Assembly: GCA_004369085.1 (NCBI GenBank)
Contig: ML210387.1
Coordinates: 1-39,996, forward strand
Reading direction: 5' to 3'
DNA: 39,996 nucleotides
Source of the DNA: Coprinopsis marcescibilis
Lineage: Eukaryota; Basidiomycota; Agaricomycetes; Agaricales; Psathyrellaceae
In this document: positions 10,290-20,976 of the stretch, one piece after another
Layout of the letters: every line of letters starts with the position of its first letter
Position numbering within the stretch: position 1 is the stretch's first letter
Notes under the pieces: generated by a model
Seen by the model: only the letters and a program-made list of their open reading frames with translations
Databases searched by the model: none
Told to the model about the DNA's origin: nothing
Position numbers and translations under genes: made by a program

Positions 10290-12080
10290 GGCTTCAAATA
10301 TTCGTCAGTCGAGCTAACTCCACCCGTGGATCGACCGAGACTATTTATCGTTGGGAAAGAAGCAAAGGTTGTGGGAGTCTGCGTGCGGTCTTTTCATACC
10401 CTTTGAAACGCCAGTAACGTACAAGGTTTCCATTCGAGTGTACCAGAGCCTCGGGAATATCTGAGTCCGTTGCCACTGTAAAGGAAATCGGTCATGATGG
10501 TGGCTGCCACTGCCTACCCATTTTTGGAAACATGACAAACGGTTGACCAGGCATTACGACCCCGGAGGCGTCGCTTGTGAGTGGTGGAGCTTTCGGCGGT
10601 CGAGAAATGATGCGTCTACTCGAGGATATTTCGACCAGAGAAACGACAGCCATTCATCGAGCTCCGCATATCTCCCAGAACATTAGTTGTTTTCTGTACA
10701 TAGTCGTTGTGTCATGAGGATGATGGTCAATATCCATCGTGGAAGACGAGCTGTTAAAAAAGCACCGCGTACCAATCCTTACTCTGCGTAAACCCGTTTG
10801 GACATCGTACGGTATAAGGGCAGAAACAATCAAAATCTACCCCCACGATGACATCTGAAAATTCCAAAATTAAAAACGTTGACCAAGGGGCAATTCATTA
10901 CCGCACCCAGATGTATCGTACATAACTGCTGTCGTTGATGGTCGACCCACAACCAGTTCCCAGGTGAATAGAAAAGTCACGATGCGAGGGCAAGGTACAC
11001 ATTTCAATGGGAACCCAGAGGATTGATGGAAAGCTAGTTTCAGTCGTGGCGGTGGCGGCTGAGAGAATAGTGGGAATATTCTGAGGTCCTCATCGCACTG
11101 CGGAGAACGATTTTACAATTCGCAACGTTAGTTATCTCTGAATCGACTGTCTTCCAGGTGACCACTAGGACGACGCTAATGCCATCTTGCCTTTTTCAAT
11201 ATCAAGCCTGTCAATACTGTGCTCAGTGTTTGCCCTCGGGATTCCACCTCTACTTTGAAAGTCAAAAGGGTTCAAAGATTCGGGTAAGTGACCTTGTGAT
11301 CGTCGTCGTGGCAAACGGTGGGAGTTGTCTTTTTATTTCGGGTCAATTAGGAAAGAACACTTGTAGTGACACTCTCAGCGACTGTCGAGTACTGAGGGGA
11401 TTAGGAACAGAGACAGAGGAGAGTCCACAAAGCTTACGCTGAATTTAGAACATTCATGGAGAAGTTGGCGCGTATCTTGACATTTCGTCCAGCCTGGGGA
11501 GTTCAGATGAATGAAGCGAATGAAGCGATTTAGCGTCTCGGACATTGCCGGTATTGTGGGAATCTGGCGGGGACTGCCGCACAAGATCTCCGGATCAGAC
11601 GGAGGAGATAGAGAATCATAGATAAGATACGCTGAGGGGCGACTCGGTACCCACTCTAAAGTACTTACAAAAACAATTTGGACCCTTCAGTCTGGGCTAG
11701 GGTGGGCCCATATTCGAGAGTGCTTCCATGTTTTAACTCGGCCTTCTGGTACTGGCCTTCTACTAGAGTCTCGGTGAAATAAGTAAGTCAGCTGCATAAC
11801 CACTTCATATTCCCCTTAGCTAGGGCCACTTCCACGTTCAAGAAGTTGGAATATCATCTTAGACTGAGGCTTTGATATTTAAAATGCGATGCAATGTCAC
11901 GAGTGGAATGTCTGTGGGTAAGGTCAGCTCGAGATATTTGAGTCAGACAAAGGGGTTGGGGAGGTTTGTTATGTCATTCAGCTATCAAATACTTGCGCAA
12001 GCTGGGAACATGATCTAGGGCGGTATATACATCGATCCCCCCCTCCCGGAAATTCAAGTAAAAGTAAACCACTGGTAGGG
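10290..12080. other. Intergenic stretch, no gene supported
   Basis: Open frames are short and without recognisable motifs. The part near 10290-10900 should hold the promoter of the membrane protein gene. Nothing else can be supported. Confidence 0.45.
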
Positions 12081-12637
12081 CTAGGTTAAAAGAAGCAGCC
12101 CAACTATGCCCGCAGCGAATGTAATGCTTAGGGTGACGGTGTGGACCGGTTTGGATGGCGAGTTGCTTTTTAGGACCACCGTGCTCGTTGGTATTCCAGT
12201 GAACGTACGGGTAGGGCCAGTGTTTCCAGACGCAGTAACGCTATTTTCTTGACAAAGATCAACAATATATCTTTAAGGACTGTAGACCGTGGTCTGAGTG
12301 CTCACTTTCGCAACTCTGCTTGAGCCCCTCGTTTGCGGCGTCGGTGATCGTACTATCTGCTTTGCAATGGGTTTGGAGGCAGTTGGCAAGGTCTATCGGG
12401 TACTGCGCATTTCCACAGATGCAGTCAATGTCTGCGACACCACTGTTACATGTAAAGGAATTTAATAATATGCATGGATCCAAGAAGTTCCTTGGCTGGA
12501 GCCTGGTGGACGTACGTGCATTTCCCGGTGGCAGCAATCGCGGCTTGCACGCATCCATCGGAGCATGGAGACCTCCCGGACTGTGCAAGGACGCTCGAAA
12601 TACTGACGAAGGAAAGAAGCAAAGATTTGAGAAGCAT
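12081..12637 (-). CDS. CFEM-domain GPI-anchored secreted protein, copy 1
   Basis: Three exons (12637-12516, 12442-12306, 12247-12081) give 141 residues. Residues 1-18 form a signal peptide (MLLKSLLLSFVSISSVLA). The CFEM domain follows with eight cysteines at 25, 29, 40, 48, 50, 62, 67 and 85 and the conserved Asp45 three residues before the CxC pair. A Ser/Thr-rich stretch (SVTASGNTGPTRTFTGIPTS) and a C-terminal hydrophobic tail (LSITFAAGIVGLLLLT) indicate a GPI anchor. CFEM proteins of fungi sit at the cell surface; some bind haem, others act in adhesion or host contact, so the exact role here is open. Intron phases are 2 and 1, the same as in copy 2. Expression and function are not shown by the sequence. 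Confidence 0.9.
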
Positions 12638-13899
12638 GGCAGTGCAGGCGTCAAGTGGGAAGTAAGTATCTGAGGTCGGATGATCAATTCCCTTGAGTTC
12701 CTCGAGTACTTATATAAATCGTGAATGGATTGTGTCCATACCTACCCGGGCTGGGCGCCTTGATCGACACAGAATTTCCGTGACAGGCGCTGGGAGACTA
12801 CACCTCTGGCGTCGATCCTTTCCTTTCAGCGCGCTCTGTATGCTGTTTCTCACTTCCGCGGGGGGGCCGGAATGGGCGGCTTCATTGCAATGGTTCTACC
12901 TAACTGAGATGCGGATGATGAGCGTCCGTTCCACGTTTACACAGGTCTACTCATATGTTCATGATTGGGAACATACTAACATGTACGTTAACGTTACTAC
13001 ATGGTCTGGTGGGCGCTCCGGCTCCCGGATCTTCAGCTTTCACGGCGGGAGCCAAGCGGAGGCTGCAGCGTGTGTAGAACGCTAATAGTTATACCACATA
13101 TCTAAATTACGCCCCATAACTAGAGAGGGATATTAAACAGCCCATGGGTGTTACTGCAAGTTCCATTGTTAATCGGTTGGAAATTCCACGGGTTCCGTGA
13201 CTGTGAGGCTACAGTACTAGTGCCTTCACATTTAAGCCCGAGTGACTCGTGTCGTTGTGGCCTCCGTGGTGATGAGCGCTGTAGTCAATATATACCAACG
13301 TTAGTGAGACCACCCGGATATGATATCCCATGTGGGATTGACGCACGTTTACGCAAGTCCCTGTCAAATATTGGGCAAGTCAAGTCGGCTCGGTGACACC
13401 GGTATGCTAATAAAAGGTAGCCTCCGCTGCAAGGTGGAAGTAACAGGCGGTCTGAGGATTGTGTAGGACCTGAGTGAAATTCTCCAAGTAGCCGCTCACA
13501 GGTGCAACAGTATCCACAGACCGTCCAGCAAAACTAGAAATAACATTCAGGCCACATCAGAGAGAGACGAAGAGAGCGAGCTCTGGCAGATAAATTGTCT
13601 CGAATGTCAGCCACAGCTGGGTGGTCTCGAATCATAAGGCGATGAAGGTAGATTACGAGACATCGACGCGTTTATACAACCTTTATATGGGCTATCCAGC
13701 TCAACATGCTTGTTCTTTGATCATGTCTGCGGACTGCCAGTGTCAACGTCAGACTCCAGTGCATCACTGTATATATTGATTACAACTTAAGGCCCACAAA
13801 CATAGCTCCAAAGTGTGCGTGTATATATGTATCAAAATACTCGTAGGGTTAAACCAATTTCATACAAATGTACAGAACTGAATGTGAGTCTAGATAGGT
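12638..13899. other. Intergenic between the two CFEM genes
   Basis: Open frames at 12693-13085 and 13148-13396 on the plus strand lack recognisable domains. The part next to 12638 should contain the promoter of CFEM copy 1. Confidence 0.45.
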
Positions 13900-14436
13900 C
13901 TACAAACCCAGTCCAATCAGGGCAGCAGCGCCTACAGCTACTATAGCTAATTCAGCCTGAATCATGAGATTTGACGCGCCGCTTTTGAGAACTGCGGTGT
14001 TGGTTGGAATCCCTGTAAAGGTGCGCGCAGGTCCAGTCGTTCCAGAGGGTGTGACGCTGACGGCTATGATCGACGTAAGTATTAAAACCTCTCCATGTTA
14101 CTCAAGATTGAACTTACCTGCACATGCCTTGACCAGCTGCTCCTTGGTCGCCTGCAAAACGGACTCGTCGTGGTTGCAGGTATCTCGAAGGCACCCCAAG
14201 ATGTCGATCGGGTACTGTGCATTCCCGCAAAGGCATGCAGTGTCTTCGGCAGTGCTATTTCACAGAAAGAAAGAGGTCAATCGCGAGTTAGACGTATAGA
14301 GATAGAAGTGCACTTACCATCCTCCCGTGGCCTCAATAGCAGCCTTGGCACAGCCTGCAGAGCACTGGGACATATCCTGAGCCAAGACTAGGGTGGCGAG
14401 TGCAGCAAGGGGGAAGACGGTTTTAAGAATAAGCAT
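13900..14436 (-). CDS. CFEM-domain GPI-anchored secreted protein, copy 2
   Basis: Three exons (14436-14318, 14254-14118, 14063-13900) give 139 residues. The signal peptide is about residues 1-19 (MLILKTVFPLAALATLVLA). Eight CFEM cysteines lie at 25, 29, 40, 47, 49, 61, 66 and 84, with Asp44 before the CxC pair. A linker similar to that of copy 1 (SGTTGPARTFTGIPTNTAVL) leads to a hydrophobic tail (LAIVAVGAAALIGLGL) typical of GPI anchoring. Exon 2 is 137 bases in both copies, the intron phases are identical, and GNAQYPID and RTFTGIPT are shared. The two genes are therefore tandem duplicates in one orientation, about 1.3 kb apart, with the protein sequences otherwise well diverged. A role at the cell wall or outer membrane leaflet, possibly haem or iron binding, is inferred from the family. 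Confidence 0.92.
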
Positions 14437-16114
14437 GGTGAAAGGACTGTAACTGGTCTGACTGAAGGAGGGTGTATGGGACTGAACTGGACAGATACAG
14501 CGAGCCTATCGACTATTTATTTATTCAGTGTGGCCACGGTCACCGGACAGGGCGTTAGTTGACCTGACGTGACCGAGACAGGCGCATGTCTTTTTCGTCT
14601 CTGCCGTCGACTTAGTTGTGAGCGCATTGTGGTGTTCTATTTTTACATATGCGGGGTGCCCGGAGTAGGCGATAGCGGACTCAGTGCAACTGTTGTTCAA
14701 TAATGGACAATCAAGGTTCAGAAGACGAGGATCAGACGGCTTGTATGTGTTTACAAAGCCTTTGCCTTCTGAGTGGTTTACATAGATGCAGAACGAGCCA
14801 AATTTCGAGTATTACTTCAAGACGAAGAACCAGGGCCAGCATAGCGAGATTACTTTGACAGAGATCGTAAGATCTTCGTGACGACATCATGCCGATCGAA
14901 TGGGCGCTCCATGGTATCATTTTTTGAGAGACATGGAGCCGTTTCTCGTGCCGGTATAGCAAGGTGCTACGGAACGTTGTACTCTCTATCTAAAGAGCGA
15001 GCAAAACCAAGCCCAAAAGGGTTACCGTAAGCTCTATTGGCCCCCATGCACCATTTTGCAGCTCAGATGGTCCACTGGGGATTATCAAAGTAATCCCGGC
15101 TTCCGTGACTTTGAGCGCTGTTGAGAGTATGAGTCAGAATCGCACACAGACGCTCTGGAGTCTGTGGGAGAATGATGTATTCGATTAACGACCGATACTT
15201 ACCACTGAAGCGAGATCTCAGGCAGACCTGGTGCTGGAACCTTGAGGAAACGTACTCTGTGCTGCGTTGGAGATGAGCTGGGAAGGTTGCAGTAGTCAAC
15301 GGGTCTCAATGTAATAACTCACGCCCACCATCCACCGGAACGATTTGAGACGTATGAGCTCTCCTTAACAAGGTCATGAGCACCCTGCAGATGCCACGAC
15401 ATCGCCGCTACTATAAATGCGCCGAATGAGAGGAAGAGAGCAAACTCTGCCAGAAACATCGCAGTCAGTGCAAATTGGTGTCGGGTAGTAAATGTGTACG
15501 CCATATACATGGAGACCTGACTCTTTTATAACTTCTTTGCTTTCACCCCTAACCCTGTGCTCTAGGTGTGCTACTAGTACACTAAGAATACCCTGTATCA
15601 GTCGATTCATCACGTTAGCCCATACACAGCCTAGAGTTTAGACCGCTGTTAACGGAAACAGAGATGTAAAACTGTACTCGCCATACTTATTATCTAATAT
15701 CAACAACATATCTACAGAAGCTAATCCAAGCTCAAATATCATAATTTAGCTACACAACCTCCTAATAGGGAATGGGGATGCTTCGCACCAGTCGCACTTC
15801 AGTTGAGTGAACATGTTAATCTCTCTCATGACACGCTCTACGCATTAGATTTCAAGCCTTTGGTTGATTCACAAGTTAAAGCATTCAGTACCCCCAATAC
15901 TAAATATGCATACGGAGATACGGGGCCGTCAACCTCATGTGGGCCTGCCATGTACATCACTGTAAGCTTTGGGCGCTGGGATACTATGATTTGTGTAGTA
16001 CGATATCAGCGTCATCTATGGCTGTGCACACTTATAAGCCCTCCGTCACACCCCATTGTCGCCCACTAACATAAGCAACCCCAAGCTGGTTCTTACGCCT
16101 TCCCGCTCAAAGTT
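14437..16114. other. Intergenic region with a possible broken membrane-protein relic
   Basis: Apart from the weak candidate at 15063-15510, which is listed separately, no gene is supported. The part next to 14437 should contain the CFEM copy 2 promoter. Confidence 0.4.
15063..15510 (-). pseudogene. Possible exons or relic of a small membrane protein
   Basis: On the minus strand, an open stretch with one clear hydrophobic helix (FALTAMFLAEFALFLSFGAF) ends in SNRSGGWW before a GTGAGT donor at about 15323. Plausible further exons encode FLKVPAPGLPEISLQ and then CAQSHGSRDYFDNPQWTI before a stop at 15063. The acceptors are CAG in both cases. No family is recognised, and no convincing first exon with other helices was found upstream. 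It may be a short orphan gene or a decayed member of the membrane-protein families nearby. Confidence 0.25.
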
Positions 16115-17387
16115 ATGGCAGGCCTAGAGATTACTGAGGATGAGCTCAATGAACTTATCTGGGCCAACGAGTATTATACGGGAAGCCATTCTCGGGCTCT
16201 ACTTGTAGATTTATGCATATCATTTTTCGCAATAGGTACGTCGAGAACTGCCTCCATTTGTGTCTTTCTGACCCCATATGCGCCAGGGTTGCAGATTTGC
16301 ATATGTTTTTATGGCCTTGCCGTATTCCTGGAAACTCCAGCTCCGCTACGAAAGGGGCGCGCTTTTTATATCGTGACGAGCTTTGTTCTTCTGGCCACTT
16401 CTACCCTTGCCATGGCCTTCACTGGGGTCATTTCTCACAACGCCATTCAAGTTCTTGGGAGCACAGAAGCGCTGATAGCAAGCGAGACCGATGACTGGAC
16501 TGATATAATGTCGAAAATGCCGACAATCCTCAATCTTTTTACTATTACCCTGGCGGATGGCGTACTGGTGAGCTTATATCTTGAATCAGAATTTCCTGCA
16601 TTGATATCCAAATCATGAAGCTTTTGCGGTGTTATGTGTTTTGGAAAACCCAATGGTTGGTTCTCGCAGTTCCAGCGCTCGCATACATTGGTGCGATTGG
16701 TAGGTCCAACTTTTCGAATACTCAAGTATTCATCAGAACTCAGCTCCATTCACTAGGAGTACTCATCACCACTATGACAATTAGTGCTACAGGCCTCGTT
16801 GCTAACGGCTACCTCTTGCAATCCTTATCGACTCTATCGACAGTTGTGTTCAACGTCACTGCAACGTCTCTCATCATCATTCGGCTGACCACTTTCCGCC
16901 GGAGGATTTCTGCACTGCTTCAGCCAAGCGTAAAACGCTCACTGTATAGCGGGCCTGTTGCCATACTCATTGAATCTGCTTTGCCTCTGGCGATCTTCGG
17001 CGTTGGAGCTACCATTGCAGGATTCATACGACATGCCAATCAGCCTTACGTGCAGTTTCTTTTCTCAGAGGAGCCCGAGGACATCGATCGGTATATCCGC
17101 CTTGCTCCGGCAGCTTTGCGGTTCACTGCCACTCAGGAAAGAGTAGCCTCTATCCTTCAAACTCTGCATGAAACCTTTGCGGTGAGCCATGTCCAGCACC
17201 TTGAATATAACAGCACTGATATGCCCATATGCCATAGGTCCTTGCGCCCCAGTTAATTATTTTTAGGGTCACTACTGGTCGATCTGTGGGCAATGCGAAC
17301 GACATCACAGTGCATGCCCCCCGTCCAACCCGATTAAATCCCTCGAACATGGCAGCTCCTTCGGACATAAAGGCGAATAAAACTTGA
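16115..17387 (+). CDS. Multi-pass membrane protein, five exons, unknown function
   Basis: Five exons (16115-16235, 16287-16567, 16621-16699, 16757-17181, 17238-17387) join in frame to 351 residues. The start MAGLEITEDELNELIW is the first ATG of the open frame. Hydrophobic segments include ALLVDLCISFFAI, FYIVTSFVLLATSTLAMAF, WLVLAVPALAYIGAI, STVVFNVTATSLIIIRL and GPVAILIESALPLAIFGVG. The ending APQLIIFRVTTGRS before a polar tail is a common signature of uncharacterised Agaricomycete seven-helix-like proteins. LLRCYVFWKTQWLVLAVP lines up with IYRCWLIWKKNYWVIVLP of the gene at 8849-10289, so the two are distant paralogs. Intron 1 is 51 bases without a stop, so a retained-intron form would also stay in frame. 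Function is unknown. Confidence 0.82.
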
Positions 17388-17574
17388 TTGATAATTTGAC
17401 TCCCTGCTGTTTATCCAGACAGGAGCTTCCCCAACGATACAAGTCATATACCACACATCAGCTTCAATAATTGCACAAGTTGGGTAATAATACATCAGAA
17501 CAAATCAACCATCGATGCGACTGCTTTATACACTAATAAAGGGCTCAAAGCGGTAGCGGTATCCTTCAGTCGAA

Positions 17575-18197
17575 TCACTCCTGCCCTCCCGGGGCTGGAA
17601 CCTTCCTCCTATTCCTCCAACTTCTAAATCTATTGAACCCCTTCCTCAAACCGAGTCCCTTCCCTTGTTGCATCCGATTCTCCGCATAACCCTTTGCCCT
17701 TTTCCCTGCAAACCGGAAGGCCTTCTTACCCAGAGACGAAGCCAGTTTTGACAAGGGCTCACGAGCTTCGAGGTCATCGATGGCGTCGAGGTAGGATCTG
17801 CTGATGAGTTCTTCTTCAAGCTCTTGGAGCGCACGGGTGGTAAGATCTTCAAGTGCCTCGTCGAGAGAGCGGCTAGAGAATGAGATGATTTAAACGCTGT
17901 GGATGGAGATCTTTGATCTATACCCAGTACTTACGCATCTATGTCGTCCCATTCGTCACGGACGTACATATCGTCGTCAAGTCCAAGCTCTCGCGAGGTC
18001 AATCCTAGGTAATCATCTTCAACTGCGAGGTCGCGACTGCGTGCTCAGATGTTAGCCGACTATCCACTATATTGCTATCAGAGTAAGGGCAGCACATACG
18101 CTTCGAGTTGTTCAAGGTGAGTGTCGTACGCAGCAGCGTGTGGTAGAGCCGTCAACGCAACGCCCAGCGCCACTGTGGCAATAAATCGCAAATTCAT
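17575..18197 (-). CDS. Small secreted protein, acidic middle and strongly basic C-terminus
   Basis: Three exons (18197-18100, 18036-17935, 17872-17575) give 165 residues. A signal peptide is clear at about 1-23 (MNLRFIATVALGVALTALPH, then AAA). Residues 25-106 are acidic, with many Asp and Glu. The last 57 residues (109-165) hold 17 Lys/Arg against 2 Glu and include KKAFRFAGKRAKGYAENR and LRKGFNRFRSWRNRRK. Exons 2 and 3 both begin in the same phase with an A-R-(D/S)-L pattern and contain related blocks (LTSREL near 45-50 and LTTRAL near 77-82, ending DDIDA and DDLEA). No known domain is recognised. The layout is like that of precursors in which an acidic pro-part balances a cationic mature part, but this is inference. 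It could also be an effector-like or wall-associated protein. Confidence 0.8.
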
Positions 18198-20643
18198 TGG
18201 CGGTACTTCAATATGAGGCGGAAAGTGCGTCAAGAGTGGACCCTGTGGAGGTAAAAGTGTTTGCTATCAATGGCCTGCCTACTGGTACCCTTATATATAG
18301 GCAACTGTGGACTTCAAGTTCTGGATGAGCGCGGACTTGGCGTTGATATTGGGTCACTCTATTGCTACCGCCGAGACCGTCCAGTGCCCGAAGCCGGATG
18401 AATGTGCCCACAAACATGAAAGCCTTTTTATCTGTTGAGAGGCGTCGTGATACAGTGCACTGCTTTCCTTGTATTCAGTAATAGATAGATCTCGATTTAC
18501 ATAAGGCTTTCCCCGTCTCAAGCAGGCCCGATGAACTTTGGTTAGAAGAGTCTCTGAGGTGAATCCGAGCTGATTTTACCTACGATCTAATCCATAATCA
18601 TGCTGCGGAGCGTTTTCCTTGACTACACCCGATTCCTGCTGGATTTTCTGCTGTCTGTGATTGAGATACCAGCAAAGACGCGTATGACACGTATTACCAG
18701 GATAACCATATGCTCGTCCGTCCGATTCCGGCGCTCCGTCCACAAGTTGAGCGCTACGCAATCCTGTGCGATGTCAACCGTTCGCCGCACACAGAAACGG
18801 CTGTGGGCGGGCATTTCGATGTCAAATTTCCAGTCAGTCAGATCTTTCGTTCAGTTATGTATAACTCTGATTCATTCCTGGGCCTTGCATAAAATCTCCT
18901 ATGATGTAGCTTGAAGCATCGTAATTGGAATATGGTTACCCCAACGACAAATGCCGCACTGACTGTCGCTACTTGGCTCTGGAGACTGGAACGGTTTGTA
19001 TTTGACAGAGAGTGATTTTGCTGTTGATGGCGAGAACGATGATGGGGGAGATTTGACGAATATCTGCCAATGCCGAGGGCTGGATGGGGAAGACAATCTG
19101 CACCAAATCGATGTAAAAGACAAGTAAAGGAACTTTAAGGAAGAGTCTTAGACTCGAGAGAATAGCGACTCGCCAATTTAAGTTTGAGTTGGGTCTTTAT
19201 TGAATGGTTTATTTAGAGGCGATGATGTCAGATCAATGTTGGGGCTAAGACAGTGTAGGACCTTCTTTTTAGGTAAGGTTCGACGAACGGCGGAAAGCCA
19301 CAGTTGGCCAGGGCGCCATTGATGCGCCTCGGGCAGCCGTGCGGCATTGTTGCAGCGTGGGAATGACTTCTCCGCCACAAGCGGCTTGGCTTGTTCTGAA
19401 TGCTTTCCACGACCTCCGCCACTGAACGTTCGCAAGGAACTTGAAATACAGTGCGTATTCTTTCTCAGTCTATATGTTTTATCTTGAGGGGTCTATGGAC
19501 TAATACAAACATCTTTAGCAAGCACTGGTAGCAGGGGCGTAGTAACACAGCCGTTCTTGATCCAAGTGCCCGGAGCGAAACAAATGGCCAGATTCACCAA
19601 TAGACCATCAAAGTTCCCTGAAGGGCGAAGGACGTAATCTCGGAGCTCACCTTTGCGCTACGGTCATGCTACTGCACACTTTGGATTGCACTCTTCAGCG
19701 AGAACACCCTTATAACAAGTGCGTTGACTCGATTTGTGTTTGTGAATGACACTGAGAACAGGCTTCACAGATTCTGAGCCTGTTCGAGCTTGGTTCGAGC
19801 GATGCCCCACCACAATCCATTGTTGTTGCCATCACTGTTACTCGGCGGCATCTGCCATGCCCCATTCAATATCCGAGACTAGAACCGTCTTTGGCACCAT
19901 CACCCTCAACGCCAGCACCAACCCCCTTTCAATACCAGCAGCAACGCCATACCAAATCAGAACTATTGGAGAGGGCCGGGAGAGTATGGGAAAGAAAGGA
20001 CGTTATCTGAAAGAATCAGGGGATACAACGTACACCAGAAGGCTAGCCTAGCAGCAATGCTTACACCGCCATTCTACAACACTACTAGCGCCACTGTCCA
20101 CACTCCTCCAAGTTCCAACATTAACACCCATCTACTTTCGGGAATTCGAAGAACAGGCGCAAGGTGCACGTTGTGGATGTTTAGGGATGTGTAATGGGGG
20201 CTGGTATAGAAGGGGGTCGGGGATGAACTGGGCGCGGCATAAAAGCGAATGGCACGGATTTGCGGCGACGTTCGGTATCCTACGCTTCGTTTGCGGCCCT
20301 TCAAGTCCGAAAGAAGCAGCTTTCAGGACTTCTTCGCCATCTTCTGTGATGGCTATGACTCCTATCTTGTCGGATGAAACTGAGCATGAGCGTGCGAGGT
20401 ACGTATGTTTTCTGATATACTCCCTTAACGTACACTAAATCGGATCCTGCTATGACTTTATAGAATATAGGCGGTTGTTATTAATGCGCCTGACCTGGAG
20501 GTTGATCGCCGTAAGCTTTGCATAGGTGGCCCGCGATTGCTGGAGGGGAAGTTTGAAGGGGAGGTCGCGTGAGGTGCGATGGGGCGGCTGTGATGCACTG
20601 CACGTTGCCACTAATCGCGGCCTCCATTTGTATTGGTATGTCC
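18198..20643. other. Intergenic stretch before the copia element
   Basis: Short open frames on both strands (for example 19178-19435 minus and 19746-20051 plus) show no domains and no convincing splice pattern. No host gene can be supported in these 2.4 kb. Confidence 0.4.
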
Positions 20644-20857
20644 TGTTGTAGATGTACTCGGACGCTGGGATGCGCTCGGCCCCCGCACCAAGCATTTGCT
20701 CGAATATTCGATGCGCGCCTATTTCTCCATTTGAATATTTTCCCGAGTTTCAGTAAATTTTATAGTATTTTCTAGAACCTTTGTAGATAGGTATATAAGG
20801 CCTACTAGGCCATCAAATATTATCAATCTTGAGTTCTCAATCTCATATAGCTGCGCA
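20644..20857 (+). repeat. 5' LTR of the copia element
   Basis: The LTR starts TGTTGTAG and is taken to end with CA at 20857, five bases before the primer-binding site, giving about 214 bp. A TATATAAGG box lies at 20792-20800. The exact 3' end is inferred because no full second LTR exists for comparison. Confidence 0.7.
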
Positions 20858-20862
20858 TAATA

Positions 20863-20874
20863 GGTTATGGGCCC
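20863..20874 (+). other. Primer-binding site of the copia element
   Basis: GGTTATGGGCCC resembles the complement of the anticodon-stem part of initiator tRNA-Met (GGGCTCATAACC) with one mismatch. This fits half-tRNA priming known for copia elements. Confidence 0.6.
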
Positions 20875-20976
20875 TGCGCAAGACTAAGGGACGCCAAATT
20901 CATCGAAGACATCGATACACTCATTATCTTATCTCTCCACTCGCTCTCAACTCTCTCATTGCAGTAACCTACCACC

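Noticed and set aside
19178..19435. Possible transposase fragment on the minus strand
   Set aside because: Two overlapping frames are open, but neither gives a DDE or other known motif.
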